A DNA stretch of 64,000 nt from Teredinibacter franksiae (GTDB lineage: Bacteria > Pseudomonadota > Gammaproteobacteria > Pseudomonadales > Cellvibrionaceae): NCBI RefSeq assembly GCF_014218805.1, contig NZ_JACJUV010000001.1:4159373-4223372 (forward strand), read 5' to 3'. Shown here one piece after another: positions 15,859 to 26,594 of the stretch (position 1 is its first letter; every line of letters starts with the position of its first letter). The notes under the pieces were generated by a model. That model saw only the letters and a program-made list of their open reading frames with translations, was not told the DNA's origin and did no database searches. The position numbers and the translations under genes were made by a program.

Positions 15859-17382
15859 TTAACTAGCGGTACCTTGCGATAAGTCTGGGCAGTGGAATTC
15901 TTGTTTTACGTGATCGTCCTCCATTGAATAGAGGTGGATATCGAAACCCCATAGCCGATGGACGTGCTTGAGCACCTCGTCGGCTGTTTTTTGCTCCAGG
16001 GGGTTTCTATCGTGTCGGTAATGATGCAGTGTTAATGACCTATCGCCGCGAATGTCGACATCGAACACTTGGATGTTGGGTTCACGATCACCAAGATTAT
16101 ATTGTGCAGACAGGTTTTCACGAACGCGTTGATAGCCGATCTCGTCGTGTATGGCCACTACTTCTATGTTGTCTTTACGGTCATCATCGAGAATGGTAAA
16201 TAGTTTTAAATCACGCATTAATTTCGGTGAGAGATATTGTAGAATAAAACTCTCGTCTTTGAAGTTGCGCATGGCAAAATTCAATGTTTCAAGCCAATCT
16301 TTCCCCGCTATGTCTGGAAACCATTCTTTATCTTCTTGCGTGGGGTTTTCGCAGATGCGGCGGATATCGCTCATCATATGGAACCCTAGTGTATAGGGGT
16401 TAATACCCGAGAAGTATTGACTGTTGTATGGGGGTTGATAAATTACGCTGGAATGTGACTGCATAAATTCCAACATAAAACCATCGGTAACCAGGCCCCT
16501 ATCATAGAGAGTGTTAAGGAGTAAGTGGTGCCAAAAACAGGCCCATCCCTCATTCATTACTTGAGTTTGGCGCTGAGGATAAAAATACTGTGCTATTTTT
16601 CGTACAATACGAATCACCTCACGCTGCCAAGACTCTAGTAGCGGTGAATTTTTTTCGAAGAAATATAACAGATTTTCCTGTGGCTCGAGTGGGAATCTAG
16701 GCTTGTTAATGCCGCCATTTAGCTTGCTCGACGCGGGAATGGTACGCCACAAATCGTTCACTTGTTTTTGCAGGTACTCCTCACGTTCGCGTTGTAGTTC
16801 GCTCTCTTCATGTGCGGATAAAGGGTTGGGTCGCTTGTAACGGTCAACGCCGTAATTCATGATGGCGTGGCAGGAGTCAAGTATATCTTCTACCGCGCTC
16901 ACACCGTGCCTTTCTTCGCATTTAGCGATATAATTTTTTGCAAATACAAGGTAGTCGATGATTGATGTGGCGTCTGTCCAGGCTTTGAAGAGATAGTTGC
17001 CTTTAAAGAATGAATTGTGACCGTAACAGGCATGGGCAATGACCAATGCCTGCATGGTCATGGTGTTTTCCTCCATCAAGTAGGCAATGCAGGGATCGGA
17101 ATTAATCACTATTTCATAGGCCAGTCCCATTTGACCACGAGTGTATGATTGTTCCGTGCTTAAAAATTGTTTGCCATAGGACCAATGGTGGTAACTTATG
17201 GGCATGCCGACGGAGGCATAAGCATCCATCATTTGTTCCGAACTAATAATTTCAATTTGATTGGGGTACGTATCTAGACCAAATTCGGCGGCTATTTTGC
17301 CGATGGCTTGATCGTATTCGCTCACTAGCTCGAAACTCCATTCCGAAGATGTGGAAATTGGGTTTGCAGCGCGTTCAGTCAT
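15859..17382 (-). CDS. SpoVR/YcgB family protein
   Basis: A 507-residue SpoVR-family protein: SSEWSFELVSEYDQAIGKI, SYHHWSYGKQF, ACYGHNSFFKGNYLFK, NEGWACFWHH and NPYTLGFHMMSDI are all family hallmarks, including conserved His and Glu residues. The biochemical role is unknown; the Bacillus member is needed for spore cortex. It is third in the prkA-yeaH-spoVR operon, starting 4 bp after yeaH stops. The frame extends 20 codons upstream, but MTERAANP at 17382 agrees with family length. Confidence 0.94.
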   Translation of the reverse strand: MTERAANPISTSSEWSFELVSEYDQAIGKIAAEFGLDTYPNQIEIISSEQMMDAYASVGMPISYHHWSYGKQFLSTEQSYTRGQMGLAYEIVINSDPCIAYLMEENTMTMQALVIAHACYGHNSFFKGNYLFKAWTDATSIIDYLVFAKNYIAKCEERHGVSAVEDILDSCHAIMNYGVDRYKRPNPLSAHEESELQREREEYLQKQVNDLWRTIPASSKLNGGINKPRFPLEPQENLLYFFEKNSPLLESWQREVIRIVRKIAQYFYPQRQTQVMNEGWACFWHHLLLNTLYDRGLVTDGFMLEFMQSHSSVIYQPPYNSQYFSGINPYTLGFHMMSDIRRICENPTQEDKEWFPDIAGKDWLETLNFAMRNFKDESFILQYLSPKLMRDLKLFTILDDDRKDNIEVVAIHDEIGYQRVRENLSAQYNLGDREPNIQVFDVDIRGDRSLTLHHYRHDRNPLEQKTADEVLKHVHRLWGFDIHLYSMEDDHVKQEFHCPDLSQGTAS

Positions 17383-17386
17383 ACGG

Positions 17387-18652
17387 TTAGTCCGTCTGCT
17401 TTTGAAAGAGTTGTCGGAATACTGGATAAATGTCGTGAACATCCACTATTTGTTTCATTGCAAAAGTGTTTGGAAAATCTGACATAACCTGTTCGTAGGA
17501 GTGCCAAAGGGCTTGGTGCTCGCGAGAGGTGATTTCGATATAGGAAAAATACTGTACTTTTGGTAATAGCCCTTCAGTGAGCGTTTTGTAACAGACAACT
17601 GAATCATCATTCCAATTGTCACCGTCGGATGCCTGGGCACCATAGATGTTCCACTCGCTGGCGGGGTAGCGTGTTTGCAATACTTCGTCCATTAATTTAA
17701 GCGCACTGGATACGATGGTTCCACCTGTTTCGCGGCTGTAAAAAAACTCCTGCTCGTCAACTTCTTTGGCGCTGGTGTGGTGGCGAATGAATACAACTTC
17801 GGTTTTTTCGTAATTGCGCTGCAGGAAAAGATAAAGTAAAAGAAAGAAGCGTTTGGCAATATCTTTGGTTGACTGATCCATAGACCCAGATACATCCATA
17901 AGGCAGAACATGACGGCCTTGGACGTGGGAATAGGGTGTTTTACTTGCAGGTTATATTTCAGATCAAAATCATCTAGCCAGGGGATAGCCCGAATTTTAC
18001 CGCGAAGCTCATCTGCTTCTGTTTGTAGTTTCGTCAGTTTATCTGTTTGGGTGTTTGTTGCCTGTAGTGTGGCAATTTCGTCTTCCAGAGCTTTTAGGCG
18101 TTTACGTTTTTTGGAGGTTAAGGCAATTCGGCGGGAATTGGCAGAGCGAAGCGAACGGATGATATTGATTTTTCCAGGAGAGCCTTCGTTACTGATTCCG
18201 CCACGACGAAACTCGAATTCATCGTTGCCCGCAAGCTGACGTTTTACTAAGTTAGGTAGGGCTAGGTCTTCAAATAGGAAGTTCAGGAATTCTTCCTGTG
18301 ATATCTGGAAGACGAATTCGTCTTCTCCTTCGCCCTTGTCACTAGCGCCGGAACCACTTCCTCCGCTACCACCGCCTTCGGGGCGCTTAATGTGGTCGCC
18401 TTTGCTAAATTGGTCGTTGCCAGGTAAAACTCTGGTATTTCGACCTCCTTTACCGTGCTGGAAAACGGGTTCACTGATATCTTGATTGGGGATGCTGATG
18501 TTTTCGCCGCTTTCTGTGTCAGTGATTGAGCGTTTATCTACCGCATCGGAAACCGCCTTTTTAATGTGCTGACGATATCGTCTCAAAAAACGTTGGCGGT
18601 TCACCGTGCTTTTTTTTCTGGAATTTAGTCTCCGGTCAACAATATAACTCAC
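17387..18652 (-). CDS. yeaH: YeaH/DUF444 family protein with a von Willebrand A-like domain
   Basis: A 421-residue DUF444 protein. The N-terminus [27 protein letters not shown] mirrors E. coli YeaH; a Gly/Ser-rich linker sits near residues 80-105; a coiled-coil-like [17 protein letters not shown] lies around 190; the MIDAS-like motif [11 protein letters not shown] starts the vWA fold. Start is GTG at 18652 with GGAG about 5 bases upstream, which matches YeaH; a longer in-frame start 16 codons upstream is rejected. Its partner is the PrkA kinase upstream in the same operon. Confidence 0.94.
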   Translation of the reverse strand: MSYIVDRRLNSRKKSTVNRQRFLRRYRQHIKKAVSDAVDKRSITDTESGENISIPNQDISEPVFQHGKGGRNTRVLPGNDQFSKGDHIKRPEGGGSGGSGSGASDKGEGEDEFVFQISQEEFLNFLFEDLALPNLVKRQLAGNDEFEFRRGGISNEGSPGKINIIRSLRSANSRRIALTSKKRKRLKALEDEIATLQATNTQTDKLTKLQTEADELRGKIRAIPWLDDFDLKYNLQVKHPIPTSKAVMFCLMDVSGSMDQSTKDIAKRFFLLLYLFLQRNYEKTEVVFIRHHTSAKEVDEQEFFYSRETGGTIVSSALKLMDEVLQTRYPASEWNIYGAQASDGDNWNDDSVVCYKTLTEGLLPKVQYFSYIEITSREHQALWHSYEQVMSDFPNTFAMKQIVDVHDIYPVFRQLFQKQTD

Positions 18653-18669
18653 AGTAACTCCCTGAAACT

Positions 18670-20592
18670 TTACTGGGATTTTCGTACGCGTAGATACCAT
18701 TCGGACAGTAATCGGACCTGTTTTTCGGTGTAGCCTCGTTCAACCATACGCGCAACAAAATCCTGATGTTTTCTTTTGTCGTCAGTAGAGGATTTTGTGT
18801 TAAATGAAATTACAGGCAAAAGCTCTTCGGTATTTGAAAACATTTTCTTTTCGATGACGGTACGTAGTTTTTCGTAACTATTCCAGCTTGGGTTTTTACC
18901 GTTATTGTTTGCTCTGGCTCGGAGTACAAAATTTACGATTTCATTTCGGAAATCCTTAGGGTTGCTTATGCCAGCCGGCTTTTCGATTTTTTCAAGTTCT
19001 TCATTGAGCGCGCCACGATTGAGTATTTCACCTGTTTCGGGGTCTCTGTATTCCTGATCTTGGATCCAGAAGTCGGCGTAGATGACGTAACGATCGAAGA
19101 TGTTTTGACCATACTCAGCATAGGATTCAAGATAGGCAGTTTGAATTTCTTTGCCAATGAATTCAACATACCGGGGGGCGAGAAATTCCTTAATAAACGA
19201 AAAATATCGGTCGCGTATCTCTTCTTGGAATTGTTCCTGCTCTATTTGCTGTTCCAGTACATAGAGTAGGTGCACTGGGTTGGCGGCTATTTCCGTTGGG
19301 TCAAAGTTAAATACCTTAGATAATATTTTGAACGCGAAGCGTGTGGACAGGCCGTTCATACCTTCGTCTACACCCGCGAGATCTTTGTATTCCTGTAAAG
19401 ATTTTGCCTTTGGGTCTGTGTCTTTCAGATTTTGACCGTCATAAATACGCATTTTGGAAAATAGATTGGAATTTTCCGGTTCTTTCATGCGCGATAAAAC
19501 GGTGAACTGAGCAAGCATTTTCAAGGTGTCGGGTGCACAAGGTGATTGACTCAATGAACTGTTGAGTAGAAGCTTTTCGTAAATGTGTACTTCTTCAGAG
19601 AGTCGTAGACAGTAGGGTACTTTTACGATGTAAACCCGATCGATGAATGCTTCGTTGTTTTTGTTGTTTTTGAATGTCTGCCATTCAGCTTCGTTGGAGT
19701 GAGCCAGTACTATTCCGTCGTAAGGGATTGCGCCCAAGCCTTCGGTACTGTTGTAGTTCCCTTCTTGTGTTGCGGTCAACAGGGGGTGTAGTACTTTAAT
19801 GGGGGCTTTGAACATTTCCACAAATTCCATAATGCCCTGGTTGGCACGGCACAGGCCACCGGAAAAACTGTAGGCGTCTGGATCGTTTTGCGGAAAGTCT
19901 TCCAGTTTACGGATATCCACTTTACCAACAAGGGAAGAAATGTCTTGGTTGTTCTCGTCACCAGGCTCGGTTTTGGATACCGCTATTTGGTCCAATACCG
20001 ACGGGTACGTTTTTATTACTTTAAACTGACTGATATCGCCGCCATATTCGTGTAGACGTTTAACAGCCCATGGAGACATAATGGTTTTGATATAACGCGC
20101 AGGTATGCGGTAGTCTTCTTCGAGAATGGCCGCGTCTTCGTCCGGGTCAAAAAGCCCTAGTGGAGATTCAAAAACCGGGGAGCCTTTCAGGCAGTAAATA
20201 GGTTGCTTTTCGATAAGGGATTTTAGCTTTTCTGCTAGTGAAGATTTGCCGCCGCCAACGGGACCGAGTAAGTAGAGTATCTGTTTCTTTTCTTCCAGCC
20301 CTTGAGCGGCATGCTTGAAGAAAGCGACTATTTGGCTGATGGCTTCGTCCATGCCATAAAATTCTTCGAATACTTGGTATCGTTGAATAACTTTATTGGA
20401 AAATATCCGGCTCTGGCGTGCATCTTTGGATGTGTCGACAAGCTTAGGTTCACCGATGGCTGCCAGAATTCGCTCGGCAGCACTGGCGTAAACGGTAGCG
20501 TCTTTTTTGCACAGCTCTAGGTATTGCTGAACACTGAGCTCCTCTTCCTGAGTAGCGTCGTACCTTTCACGGTAGTGATTAAAAATTGTCAT
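18670..20592 (-). CDS. prkA: PrkA/YeaG-type serine protein kinase
   Basis: A 640-residue PrkA protein of normal length. The AAA+ half contains [13 protein letters not shown] in [11 protein letters not shown] (Walker A) and the family stretch [20 protein letters not shown]; the C-terminal PrkA kinase-like half contains [20 protein letters not shown]. In E. coli YeaG acts with YeaH and YcgB in sustained nitrogen-starvation and stationary-phase stress. It heads the three-gene operon with a perfect GGAGG six bases before ATG 20592. Confidence 0.96.
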   Translation of the reverse strand: MTIFNHYRERYDATQEEELSVQQYLELCKKDATVYASAAERILAAIGEPKLVDTSKDARQSRIFSNKVIQRYQVFEEFYGMDEAISQIVAFFKHAAQGLEEKKQILYLLGPVGGGKSSLAEKLKSLIEKQPIYCLKGSPVFESPLGLFDPDEDAAILEEDYRIPARYIKTIMSPWAVKRLHEYGGDISQFKVIKTYPSVLDQIAVSKTEPGDENNQDISSLVGKVDIRKLEDFPQNDPDAYSFSGGLCRANQGIMEFVEMFKAPIKVLHPLLTATQEGNYNSTEGLGAIPYDGIVLAHSNEAEWQTFKNNKNNEAFIDRVYIVKVPYCLRLSEEVHIYEKLLLNSSLSQSPCAPDTLKMLAQFTVLSRMKEPENSNLFSKMRIYDGQNLKDTDPKAKSLQEYKDLAGVDEGMNGLSTRFAFKILSKVFNFDPTEIAANPVHLLYVLEQQIEQEQFQEEIRDRYFSFIKEFLAPRYVEFIGKEIQTAYLESYAEYGQNIFDRYVIYADFWIQDQEYRDPETGEILNRGALNEELEKIEKPAGISNPKDFRNEIVNFVLRARANNNGKNPSWNSYEKLRTVIEKKMFSNTEELLPVISFNTKSSTDDKRKHQDFVARMVERGYTEKQVRLLSEWYLRVRKSQ

Positions 20593-20977
20593 GCGTAGCC
20601 TCCTTTAATACCTGAAGATAACCCTCGGTATTAATACTGGAAAATCGGCGGGCGGATTCACCGCGTTGCTGACAGATCCGTGGCAATGCAAATTGTGGTT
20701 TTATCTAACCTGTTGTTCTGTTTTTGACTGTTTCGTTGCCAGAGATCAATCACCTCAGGTAAATACGAAAGTAACTCTATCTATTCGAAATTTACCTTCT
20801 GCCCGTTATAAGAATAGACGTAAGGGCCTAGTAACACTAATTTAAACCTGTATGTAGAGGCTAAATAGGTACCTAATTTTGTGACAGGTGCTTAGTTCGG
20901 CCACTCTATTGAAGTGAGGTAAACCCTGGGGCATTGTGTTTTGGCTCGGCTTGAGGGGCGGGCGTTCGTAGAAAAAG

Positions 20978-21057
20978 AGTGTTACCGGCCCCGCTATATT
21001 TCAAATCAGTTTTATTCAGAGTAAGGGGTATTCGTACGCGTAAAGTGGTAACACTTT
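20978..21057. repeat. inverted repeat and palindrome upstream of galE
   Basis: AGTGTTACC at 20978-20986 is the exact reverse complement of GGTAACACT at 21047-21055; both are bordered by A/T runs that extend the pairing imperfectly. The right copy is itself inside the palindrome AAAGTG-GTAA-CACTTT (21042-21057). This could be an operator pair or a stem in a transcript. Confidence 0.5.
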
Positions 21058-21185
21058 TTAACAAACGTGACGTAAAATTACACACGATTTACTCGAGCTT
21101 AGTCGTTAACTGCGCGCTGTAAATAAATTAGACAATTCTTGTGCCAATTATTGTGGGTGGCTTTATGGGTTCTTGTCTCATTTGT

Positions 21186-21193
21186 GTGATAAT
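21186..21193 (+). promoter_or_regulatory. putative extended -10 of the galE promoter
   Basis: TGTGATAAT includes an extended -10 (TG-N-GATAAT, hexamer 21188-21193) about 33 bp before the galE ATG. No good -35 sits at 17-18 bp, which is acceptable for extended -10 promoters. Confidence 0.4.
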
Positions 21194-21226
21194 ACGGCCT
21201 AATTTTTTTATTAAGGGATTCATTCT

Positions 21227-22246
21227 ATGACGGTATTGGTAACAGGCGGTGCTGGGTATATCGGTAGCCACACATGTATAGAGCTTATTGGTGCCGGATT
21301 CGATATTGTCGTGGTAGATAACCTCTCTAATAGTAAGGCTGAATCTCTGAAGCGTGTAGAGGAAATCGCCGGTAAAGCGGTACCTTTTCACCGGTTAGAT
21401 GTCACCGACCGCGATGCTTTACGTGAAGTGTTTTCTCAATATGAGGTCAGCGCAGTAATCCATTTTGCCGGTTTAAAGGCTGTTGGCGAGTCTAACGATA
21501 TACCGTTGTCGTATTACCACAACAATGTCGGAGGAACGATTGCGCTGTGTGAGGTCATGGAGGAATTTGGGGTGACGCCGTTACTGTTTAGCTCCTCGGC
21601 TACGGTTTATGGCGACCCTGCGTCTGTCCCTATTCTTGAAAATTTTCCTACCAGTGCAACTAATCCCTATGGTCGCAGTAAGTTAATGGTGGAGGAAGTT
21701 TTACGTGACGTTTGTAAAGCGGCTAACAATAGTTGGAGAATTGCGCTATTACGCTACTTTAATCCTATTGGTGCCCATGAAAGTGGTCATATCGGCGAAG
21801 ACCCACAGGGAATTCCTAACAACTTGCTTCCCTATGTTGCCCAAGTTGCAGTTGGCAAGCTCGAAAAGTTAGGGGTATTCGGGGATGACTACCCAACGAT
21901 AGATGGCACGGGCGTGCGGGATTATATACACGTAGTCGACTTGGCCCGTGGTCATGTGAAGGCTTTGCAGAAACTTTTGGCATCGCAAGCCTGTTGCCTG
22001 ACCTACAACTTGGGTACTGGGCGTGGTTACAGTGTTTTAGAGATTGTAAAAGCTTTCGCCGACGCCAGTGGGCGTGACATACCCTACCAGATCAGCCCTC
22101 GACGGCCAGGTGATATTGCCCAGTGCTACGCCGATCCGGCACTGGCGGCGAGAGAGCTGGGCTGGAAAGCCGAGTTTGATATTAGTCGAATGGTGACCGA
22201 TGCTTGGCGGTGGCAGTCAAGTAATCCTAAGGGTTACGACGATTAG
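21227..22246 (+). CDS. galE: UDP-glucose 4-epimerase
   Basis: A 339-residue extended SDR epimerase: [18 protein letters not shown] (NAD loop), [35 protein letters not shown], the catalytic Tyr/Lys in [12 protein letters not shown], and [19 protein letters not shown]. It interconverts UDP-glucose and UDP-galactose for sugar use and surface polysaccharides. ATG 21227 is preceded by AAGGGA. It stands alone, convergent with apaH. Confidence 0.97.
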   Translation: MTVLVTGGAGYIGSHTCIELIGAGFDIVVVDNLSNSKAESLKRVEEIAGKAVPFHRLDVTDRDALREVFSQYEVSAVIHFAGLKAVGESNDIPLSYYHNNVGGTIALCEVMEEFGVTPLLFSSSATVYGDPASVPILENFPTSATNPYGRSKLMVEEVLRDVCKAANNSWRIALLRYFNPIGAHESGHIGEDPQGIPNNLLPYVAQVAVGKLEKLGVFGDDYPTIDGTGVRDYIHVVDLARGHVKALQKLLASQACCLTYNLGTGRGYSVLEIVKAFADASGRDIPYQISPRRPGDIAQCYADPALAARELGWKAEFDISRMVTDAWRWQSSNPKGYDD

Positions 22247-22270
22247 GTAAGTACTTGCTTGTGGCGGTTA

Positions 22271-23083
22271 TTAGCAGTCGCAACCAACTGAAAACAACTT
22301 GCCGTCTTCAAGGCGGTATGCGGTTAATTTTTCCCCCCAGACGCAGCCGGTGTCCAAGCCGATAAAGTTTTGGCTATCGGTATTGCCTTGAAGGGCTGCC
22401 CAGTGCCCGAAGATAATATTTTTATCGGCACAGCGATGGGAGGGGTGTTTGAACCAGGGAGCAAACCCTTTGGGCGGGTCTTCAGGGCCGAGGTTGGCGT
22501 TGAGTTCAAGGCGCCCTTTCTTATCGCAGAAGCGCATGCGAGTGAGGTAGTTAGTGATTACTCGTAAACGGGTTTCGCCTTGTAATTCGTCACTCCAATT
22601 ATCCGGTGTGTCGCCATACATGGCTTTAAGATAGGTGTGGTATTTTTTACTTTGCAGGGCTTTTTCCACTTCTGCAGAATACGCTAGGGCTTCGCGAACG
22701 CTCCAGGTTGGTGGTATACCTGCGTGAACGATCGTGTGCTTCAATTTTTTGTCGTGATACACCAGCGGTTGTTGGCGTAACCAATCGATCAATTCCTGTC
22801 GATCGGGTGCCTTGAGAATTCTGGCCATTTCGTTCTTTGGGTTCAGTTTTTTAAAGCCGGCATCAATCGCCAATAGGTGCAGGTCGTGATTACCTAGCAC
22901 CGTAATGGCTGCTCTCCCGAGCCCTTTTACCAGGCGCAGAACACCTAGGCTATCGTGGCCCCGATTAACTAGGTCACCGGCAAACCAGAGTTGGTCGTCT
23001 TTGCGGGAGAAGTTGACTTTGTCTAATAATTGCAGCAATGGATCCAAGCAGCCTTGAACATCGCCGATTGCGTAGGTTGCCAT
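22271..23083 (-). CDS. apaH: symmetrical bis(5'-nucleosyl)-tetraphosphatase
   Basis: A 270-residue ApaH of usual length: [15 protein letters not shown] with the first metal ligands, [35 protein letters not shown] and a C-terminal [10 protein letters not shown]. It cleaves Ap4A symmetrically to two ADP, limiting alarmone and NpnN RNA caps. It is last of the lptD-surA-pdxA-rsmA-apaG-apaH run, 8 bp after apaG. Confidence 0.97.
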   Translation of the reverse strand: MATYAIGDVQGCLDPLLQLLDKVNFSRKDDQLWFAGDLVNRGHDSLGVLRLVKGLGRAAITVLGNHDLHLLAIDAGFKKLNPKNEMARILKAPDRQELIDWLRQQPLVYHDKKLKHTIVHAGIPPTWSVREALAYSAEVEKALQSKKYHTYLKAMYGDTPDNWSDELQGETRLRVITNYLTRMRFCDKKGRLELNANLGPEDPPKGFAPWFKHPSHRCADKNIIFGHWAALQGNTDSQNFIGLDTGCVWGEKLTAYRLEDGKLFSVGCDC

Positions 23084-23091
23084 GGGGAGCC

Positions 23092-23451
23092 TTAGTGAAG
23101 TGCTTGGGGCTGGATTAGGGCAAATGTAGGAATATCGGCTTCGAATTTACTGCCGTTATCGCGCATCATGACATAGTGCCCTTGCATGGTGCCGGTGGTG
23201 GTTTCCAGTACCGCACCACTGGTATAGGTATAGGTTTCACCGGGTTCCAGTCGTGGTTGGTCACCCACAACGCCCACGCCGGTTACTTCTTGAATTTGGT
23301 TGTTGGCGTCGGTTATTTGCCAGTAGCGGCTCACCAGTTTGGCGGCTTCATCGCTATCGTTTTCAATGCTCACGGTGTAGGCAAATACATACTTACTTTC
23401 CAATGGTTTGGATTGCACTTGCAGGTATTGCGAAGTAACACTAACTTTCAT
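23092..23451 (-). CDS. apaG: ApaG protein
   Basis: A 119-residue ApaG/DUF525 beta-sandwich protein: [60 protein letters not shown] and the [10 protein letters not shown] signature. It binds divalent cations; its cellular role is unsettled. It sits between rsmA (17 bp upstream) and apaH in the conserved order. Confidence 0.97.
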   Translation of the reverse strand: MKVSVTSQYLQVQSKPLESKYVFAYTVSIENDSDEAAKLVSRYWQITDANNQIQEVTGVGVVGDQPRLEPGETYTYTSGAVLETTTGTMQGHYVMMRDNGSKFEADIPTFALIQPQALH

Positions 23452-23468
23452 GCATGTTTCCGAGTGGG

Positions 23469-24281
23469 TTATGGCTCTGCGTATTCGGCTGGCCAGAGCT
23501 GATTACATAATTGTACATAGTCCTCAAGGCTCAGGTTTTCTGCACGCTTTTTTAGATCAATATTAAAGTTATTGTCGTCAAAATTCACCCCTAAACTCTT
23601 CAGTGAATTGCGAAGTGTTTTGCGTCTTTGAGAAAAAGCGGTTCTCACTAGCAGTTCGAGCTTGTTCAGGTGATAAACCGGATGTGGAAGCTGGGTGTGC
23701 GGGGTAAGCCTGACAATGGCTGAATCTACTTTGGGAGCAGGAGAAAAGGATTCTGGCGGCACCTCAAATAGGTTTTCTACCTGACAGTAGTACTGCGCCA
23801 TTATTCCCAATCGGCCGTAATTCTTCTCCCCGGCGCTAGCCGCCAGCCGCTCCACCACTTCTTTTTGTAGCATGAAGTGCATGTCTTTTACTTGCGCCTG
23901 ATAGCTGAGCAAGTGAAAGATAAGCGGTGTCGAAATATTGTAGGGTAGATTACCGACGATTCGCAGTGGCTTCCCCGCAGTTATGAGGTTGGCAAAATCA
24001 TATTTTAGGGCATCGGCTTGATGGATTTTAAAGTCCTCATACTTGGCAAATTGTGCCAGCAGTACGGGTATTAGATCGCGATCCAGCTCAATGACATTCA
24101 GCTTTTGGCAATGTTCCAGTAGCGGGGCGGTTATGGCACCTTTGCCGGGGCCAATTTCGACTAGATTGTCATCGGGCTTGGGGGCAATGCTGCGAACTAT
24201 GTGGTTAATTAGCCGCTCGTCGATCAAAAAGTTTTGCCCGAAGCGTTTTCGGGCTCTGTGTTCTGTGGGTTTCCGGCTCAC
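23469..24281 (-). CDS. rsmA: 16S rRNA (adenine(1518)-N6/adenine(1519)-N6)-dimethyltransferase
   Basis: A 270-residue Ksg[17 protein letters not shown], the SAM motif [12 protein letters not shown], and the catalytic NLPYN motif in [14 protein letters not shown], then RLTPH and [13 protein letters not shown]. It dimethylates two adjacent adenines near the 3' end of 16S rRNA as a late assembly check. Its ATG overlaps the pdxA stop by 4 bases. Confidence 0.98.
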   Translation of the reverse strand: MSRKPTEHRARKRFGQNFLIDERLINHIVRSIAPKPDDNLVEIGPGKGAITAPLLEHCQKLNVIELDRDLIPVLLAQFAKYEDFKIHQADALKYDFANLITAGKPLRIVGNLPYNISTPLIFHLLSYQAQVKDMHFMLQKEVVERLAASAGEKNYGRLGIMAQYYCQVENLFEVPPESFSPAPKVDSAIVRLTPHTQLPHPVYHLNKLELLVRTAFSQRRKTLRNSLKSLGVNFDDNNFNIDLKKRAENLSLEDYVQLCNQLWPAEYAEP

Positions 24282-25279
24282 TGGGGGGCTCCAAACTTAG
24301 TGGCAGCCAATTCGGCAGCAATTGTTAGGGCGACTTCCAAGCTGCCGCCATCGGCTGTACCTGTTCCTGCTAGATCTAGTGCAGTACCGTGATCCACCGA
24401 TGTGCGAATAAAGGGGAGCCCCAAGGTAATATTAACTGCGTTGCCAAAGCCTTTGTGTTTAAGCACAGGCAGGCCCTGATCGTGATACATGGCGAGCACG
24501 GCATCGGCCTGTTCGAGGTTTTTAGGGGTAAACAGTGTGTCGGCGGGCAGTGGGCCCACTAGGTTCGCACCTTTATCCCTAAATTCATTTAAAAGCGGAG
24601 TGATGATGTTTATCTCTTCCATGCCTAAATGCCCACCTTCGCCAGCGTGGGGGTTGAGCCCACAAACTAATATGCGAGGCTCGGTTAGACCAAAATGGTG
24701 CTTGAGATCATGAAGTAAAATATTTATTACTTCGCGTAGAGAGTCGCGGGTTATTGCGGCCGACACCTCTTTTAATGGCAGGTGTGTGGTTGCCAGCGCA
24801 ACGCGCAATCCGCTTGTGGCCAGCATCATGACCACTTTGGGTGTACCGCTCTTTTCGGCAAAGAATTCGGTGTGTCCAGAGAAGGGCACGCCGGCGTCGT
24901 TAATAACACTTTTTTGTACTGGGCCGGTGACCACGCCAGCGAATGTACCTTTAAGGCAGCCATCGGTGGCTTGTTGCAGTGTCTGCAATACATAGTTCGC
25001 GTTGGCCGTGTCGAGCTGCCCGGCCATGGCTGGCTTGGCCAGCGGTATATCCAGAACCTGCAATTGCCCTGCGGGCGCTGGTTTGGCTTGAGTATTGGGG
25101 TCAAAGGATCTCAGCTCAATTTTCAAGCCTAGCTGTTTAGCGCGAGTGGCCAGCATTTGCTTACTGGCGAGGGCAACAAGCTGGTAATCGCGAGCTTTTT
25201 GTGCCGCAGCGAGCACTAAGTCGGGCCCAATGCCTGCCGGCTCTCCGGGGGTGATGCCTAGCCTGAAAATGTGTGACAC
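24278..25279 (-). CDS. pdxA: 4-hydroxythreonine-4-phosphate dehydrogenase
   Basis: A 333-residue Pdx[32 protein letters not shown], the metal-binding [24 protein letters not shown] and [12 protein letters not shown]. It oxidises 4-phosphohydroxy-L-threonine in pyridoxal 5'-phosphate synthesis. It begins 2 bp after the surA stop and is translationally coupled to rsmA. Confidence 0.98.
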   Translation of the reverse strand: MSHIFRLGITPGEPAGIGPDLVLAAAQKARDYQLVALASKQMLATRAKQLGLKIELRSFDPNTQAKPAPAGQLQVLDIPLAKPAMAGQLDTANANYVLQTLQQATDGCLKGTFAGVVTGPVQKSVINDAGVPFSGHTEFFAEKSGTPKVVMMLATSGLRVALATTHLPLKEVSAAITRDSLREVINILLHDLKHHFGLTEPRILVCGLNPHAGEGGHLGMEEINIITPLLNEFRDKGANLVGPLPADTLFTPKNLEQADAVLAMYHDQGLPVLKHKGFGNAVNITLGLPFIRTSVDHGTALDLAGTGTADGGSLEVALTIAAELAATKFGAPQ

Positions 25280-25281
25280 CG

Positions 25282-26589
25282 TTAAAGTTTCTTCTCGATA
25301 AAGGCTTCGTCACGCATTTCTTGCAGCCACACTTGGGTTTCATCTTCAAATCGTCGGCTGGTGAGAACCTGGCGCGCTTTCATGCGCAGCGCTTCTTTGG
25401 TGAAGTCTTCTTGGCGGCGTTCGAGTACTTCGAGTATGTGCCACCCGAATTGGGTAAGAAACGGTTCTGAAATTTCACCGATTTTACCTTCGCGTATTTT
25501 TTGGGCGAATTCTGGAACAAACTGGTTGGGGTCGGCCCAATCCATGTCGCCGCCTTGAAGTTTGGAGCCAATATCTTCGGAGTGGTCTTTGGCTAGGTCA
25601 CCGAACTCGGCTTCTTCGCTGACAATTTGTTCGCGTATACCTTTGAGTTTTGTCAGTGCTTTTTCTTCGCTGAGAATGGTCGAGGGTTTGATTAGGATAT
25701 GGCGAACCCGTGCCTGAGCAACAATTTGTTTGGTTTCCCCGCGCTTATCGTGCAGCTTAAGGATATGGAACCCTGCCTGACTGCGGGCGGGTTTTGCCAC
25801 TTCGCCAACACTTAATTTGGGCGCAATTTCGGCAAACAAGGTGGGCAGATCTGAAGATTTTCTGAAACCTAAATCGCCGCCTTTAAGGGCCGAGGGGCCG
25901 GAAGATTCGGCAATGGCCAGTTCTTCAAAGTTGGCGCCTTTTTTGAGCTGCTCATAAATACGGTTGGCTTTCTCCTCTGCGGCGGTGGTTTGTGCTTTGT
26001 TGGGAGAGGGAGGCAAGGAAATTAGGATATGTCCCAAATGGAAGTCGGGGGAGATCCAGAATTGCGCAGCAGCCGATTGGAGGAAGTTACTGATTTCCTG
26101 CTCAGAAATACGAATACGACCACGAACCACACCTTGGGATACGTTGCGGATTTTCAAATCGCGGCGAATTTTTGCCTGAAATTCGTGAATGCTGGCACCG
26201 TCTTTAGCTAATTCTGCCGCTAGCTGTTCGGTGCTCCAGCCTTGGTTGGATTTAATGTTTTCGAGGGCGTCGTTCACTTCAGCATCGGGTACTTCGATAC
26301 CGTACATATCGGCCATATTGAGTTGCAGTATTTCTGAGATTAGCTGATCCAGTATTTGGTTTTGCAGCACATCCCTAGGGGGTAGACGCATATTGGACTG
26401 TTTCGCGCGGGCGGCGATTTCTTGCAGTCGGGCGTCGAGCTCAGATTGCATAATGACCGATTTGTCTACGATAACCACAACGCGATCGAGCATTTGCGGT
26501 TCGGCGTGGGCCTGTATGGCCCAAATTGCAAGAACGAGGCTGAAGATCAGGCGTGTAATTGGTTTACTCATTTTTTGACTTATCTGCAT
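25282..26589 (-). CDS. surA: periplasmic peptidyl-prolyl isomerase and outer-membrane protein chaperone
   Basis: A 435-residue SurA with a signal peptide ([20 protein letters not shown]), an N-terminal chaperone domain ([19 protein letters not shown]) and two parvulin domains, around [13 protein letters not shown] and [12 protein letters not shown]. It escorts outer-membrane beta-barrels, including LptD encoded just upstream. ATG 26589 is taken; a second ATG six codons later (26571) is equally plausible since neither has a strong ribosome site. Confidence 0.96.
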   Translation of the reverse strand: MQISQKMSKPITRLIFSLVLAIWAIQAHAEPQMLDRVVVIVDKSVIMQSELDARLQEIAARAKQSNMRLPPRDVLQNQILDQLISEILQLNMADMYGIEVPDAEVNDALENIKSNQGWSTEQLAAELAKDGASIHEFQAKIRRDLKIRNVSQGVVRGRIRISEQEISNFLQSAAAQFWISPDFHLGHILISLPPSPNKAQTTAAEEKANRIYEQLKKGANFEELAIAESSGPSALKGGDLGFRKSSDLPTLFAEIAPKLSVGEVAKPARSQAGFHILKLHDKRGETKQIVAQARVRHILIKPSTILSEEKALTKLKGIREQIVSEEAEFGDLAKDHSEDIGSKLQGGDMDWADPNQFVPEFAQKIREGKIGEISEPFLTQFGWHILEVLERRQEDFTKEALRMKARQVLTSRRFEDETQVWLQEMRDEAFIEKKL

Positions 26590-26594
26590 GGTGT

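Larger units (their letters stand above)
20593..21226. other. 634-bp intergenic region between prkA and galE
   Basis: The flanking genes diverge. No frame here looks coding. The region carries the promoters of both operons, an AAAGTG-GTAA-CACTTT dyad at 21042-21057 and a longer 9-bp inverted repeat (20978-20986 with 21047-21055), both listed separately. The length is unusual for this gene-dense window; an unrecognised small RNA is possible. Confidence 0.5.

Noticed and set aside
20690..20720. Possible sigma-54 promoter near prkA (TGGCAATGCAAATTG)
   Set aside because: The GG to GC spacing does not fit the -24/-12 rule and the strand is wrong for prkA.
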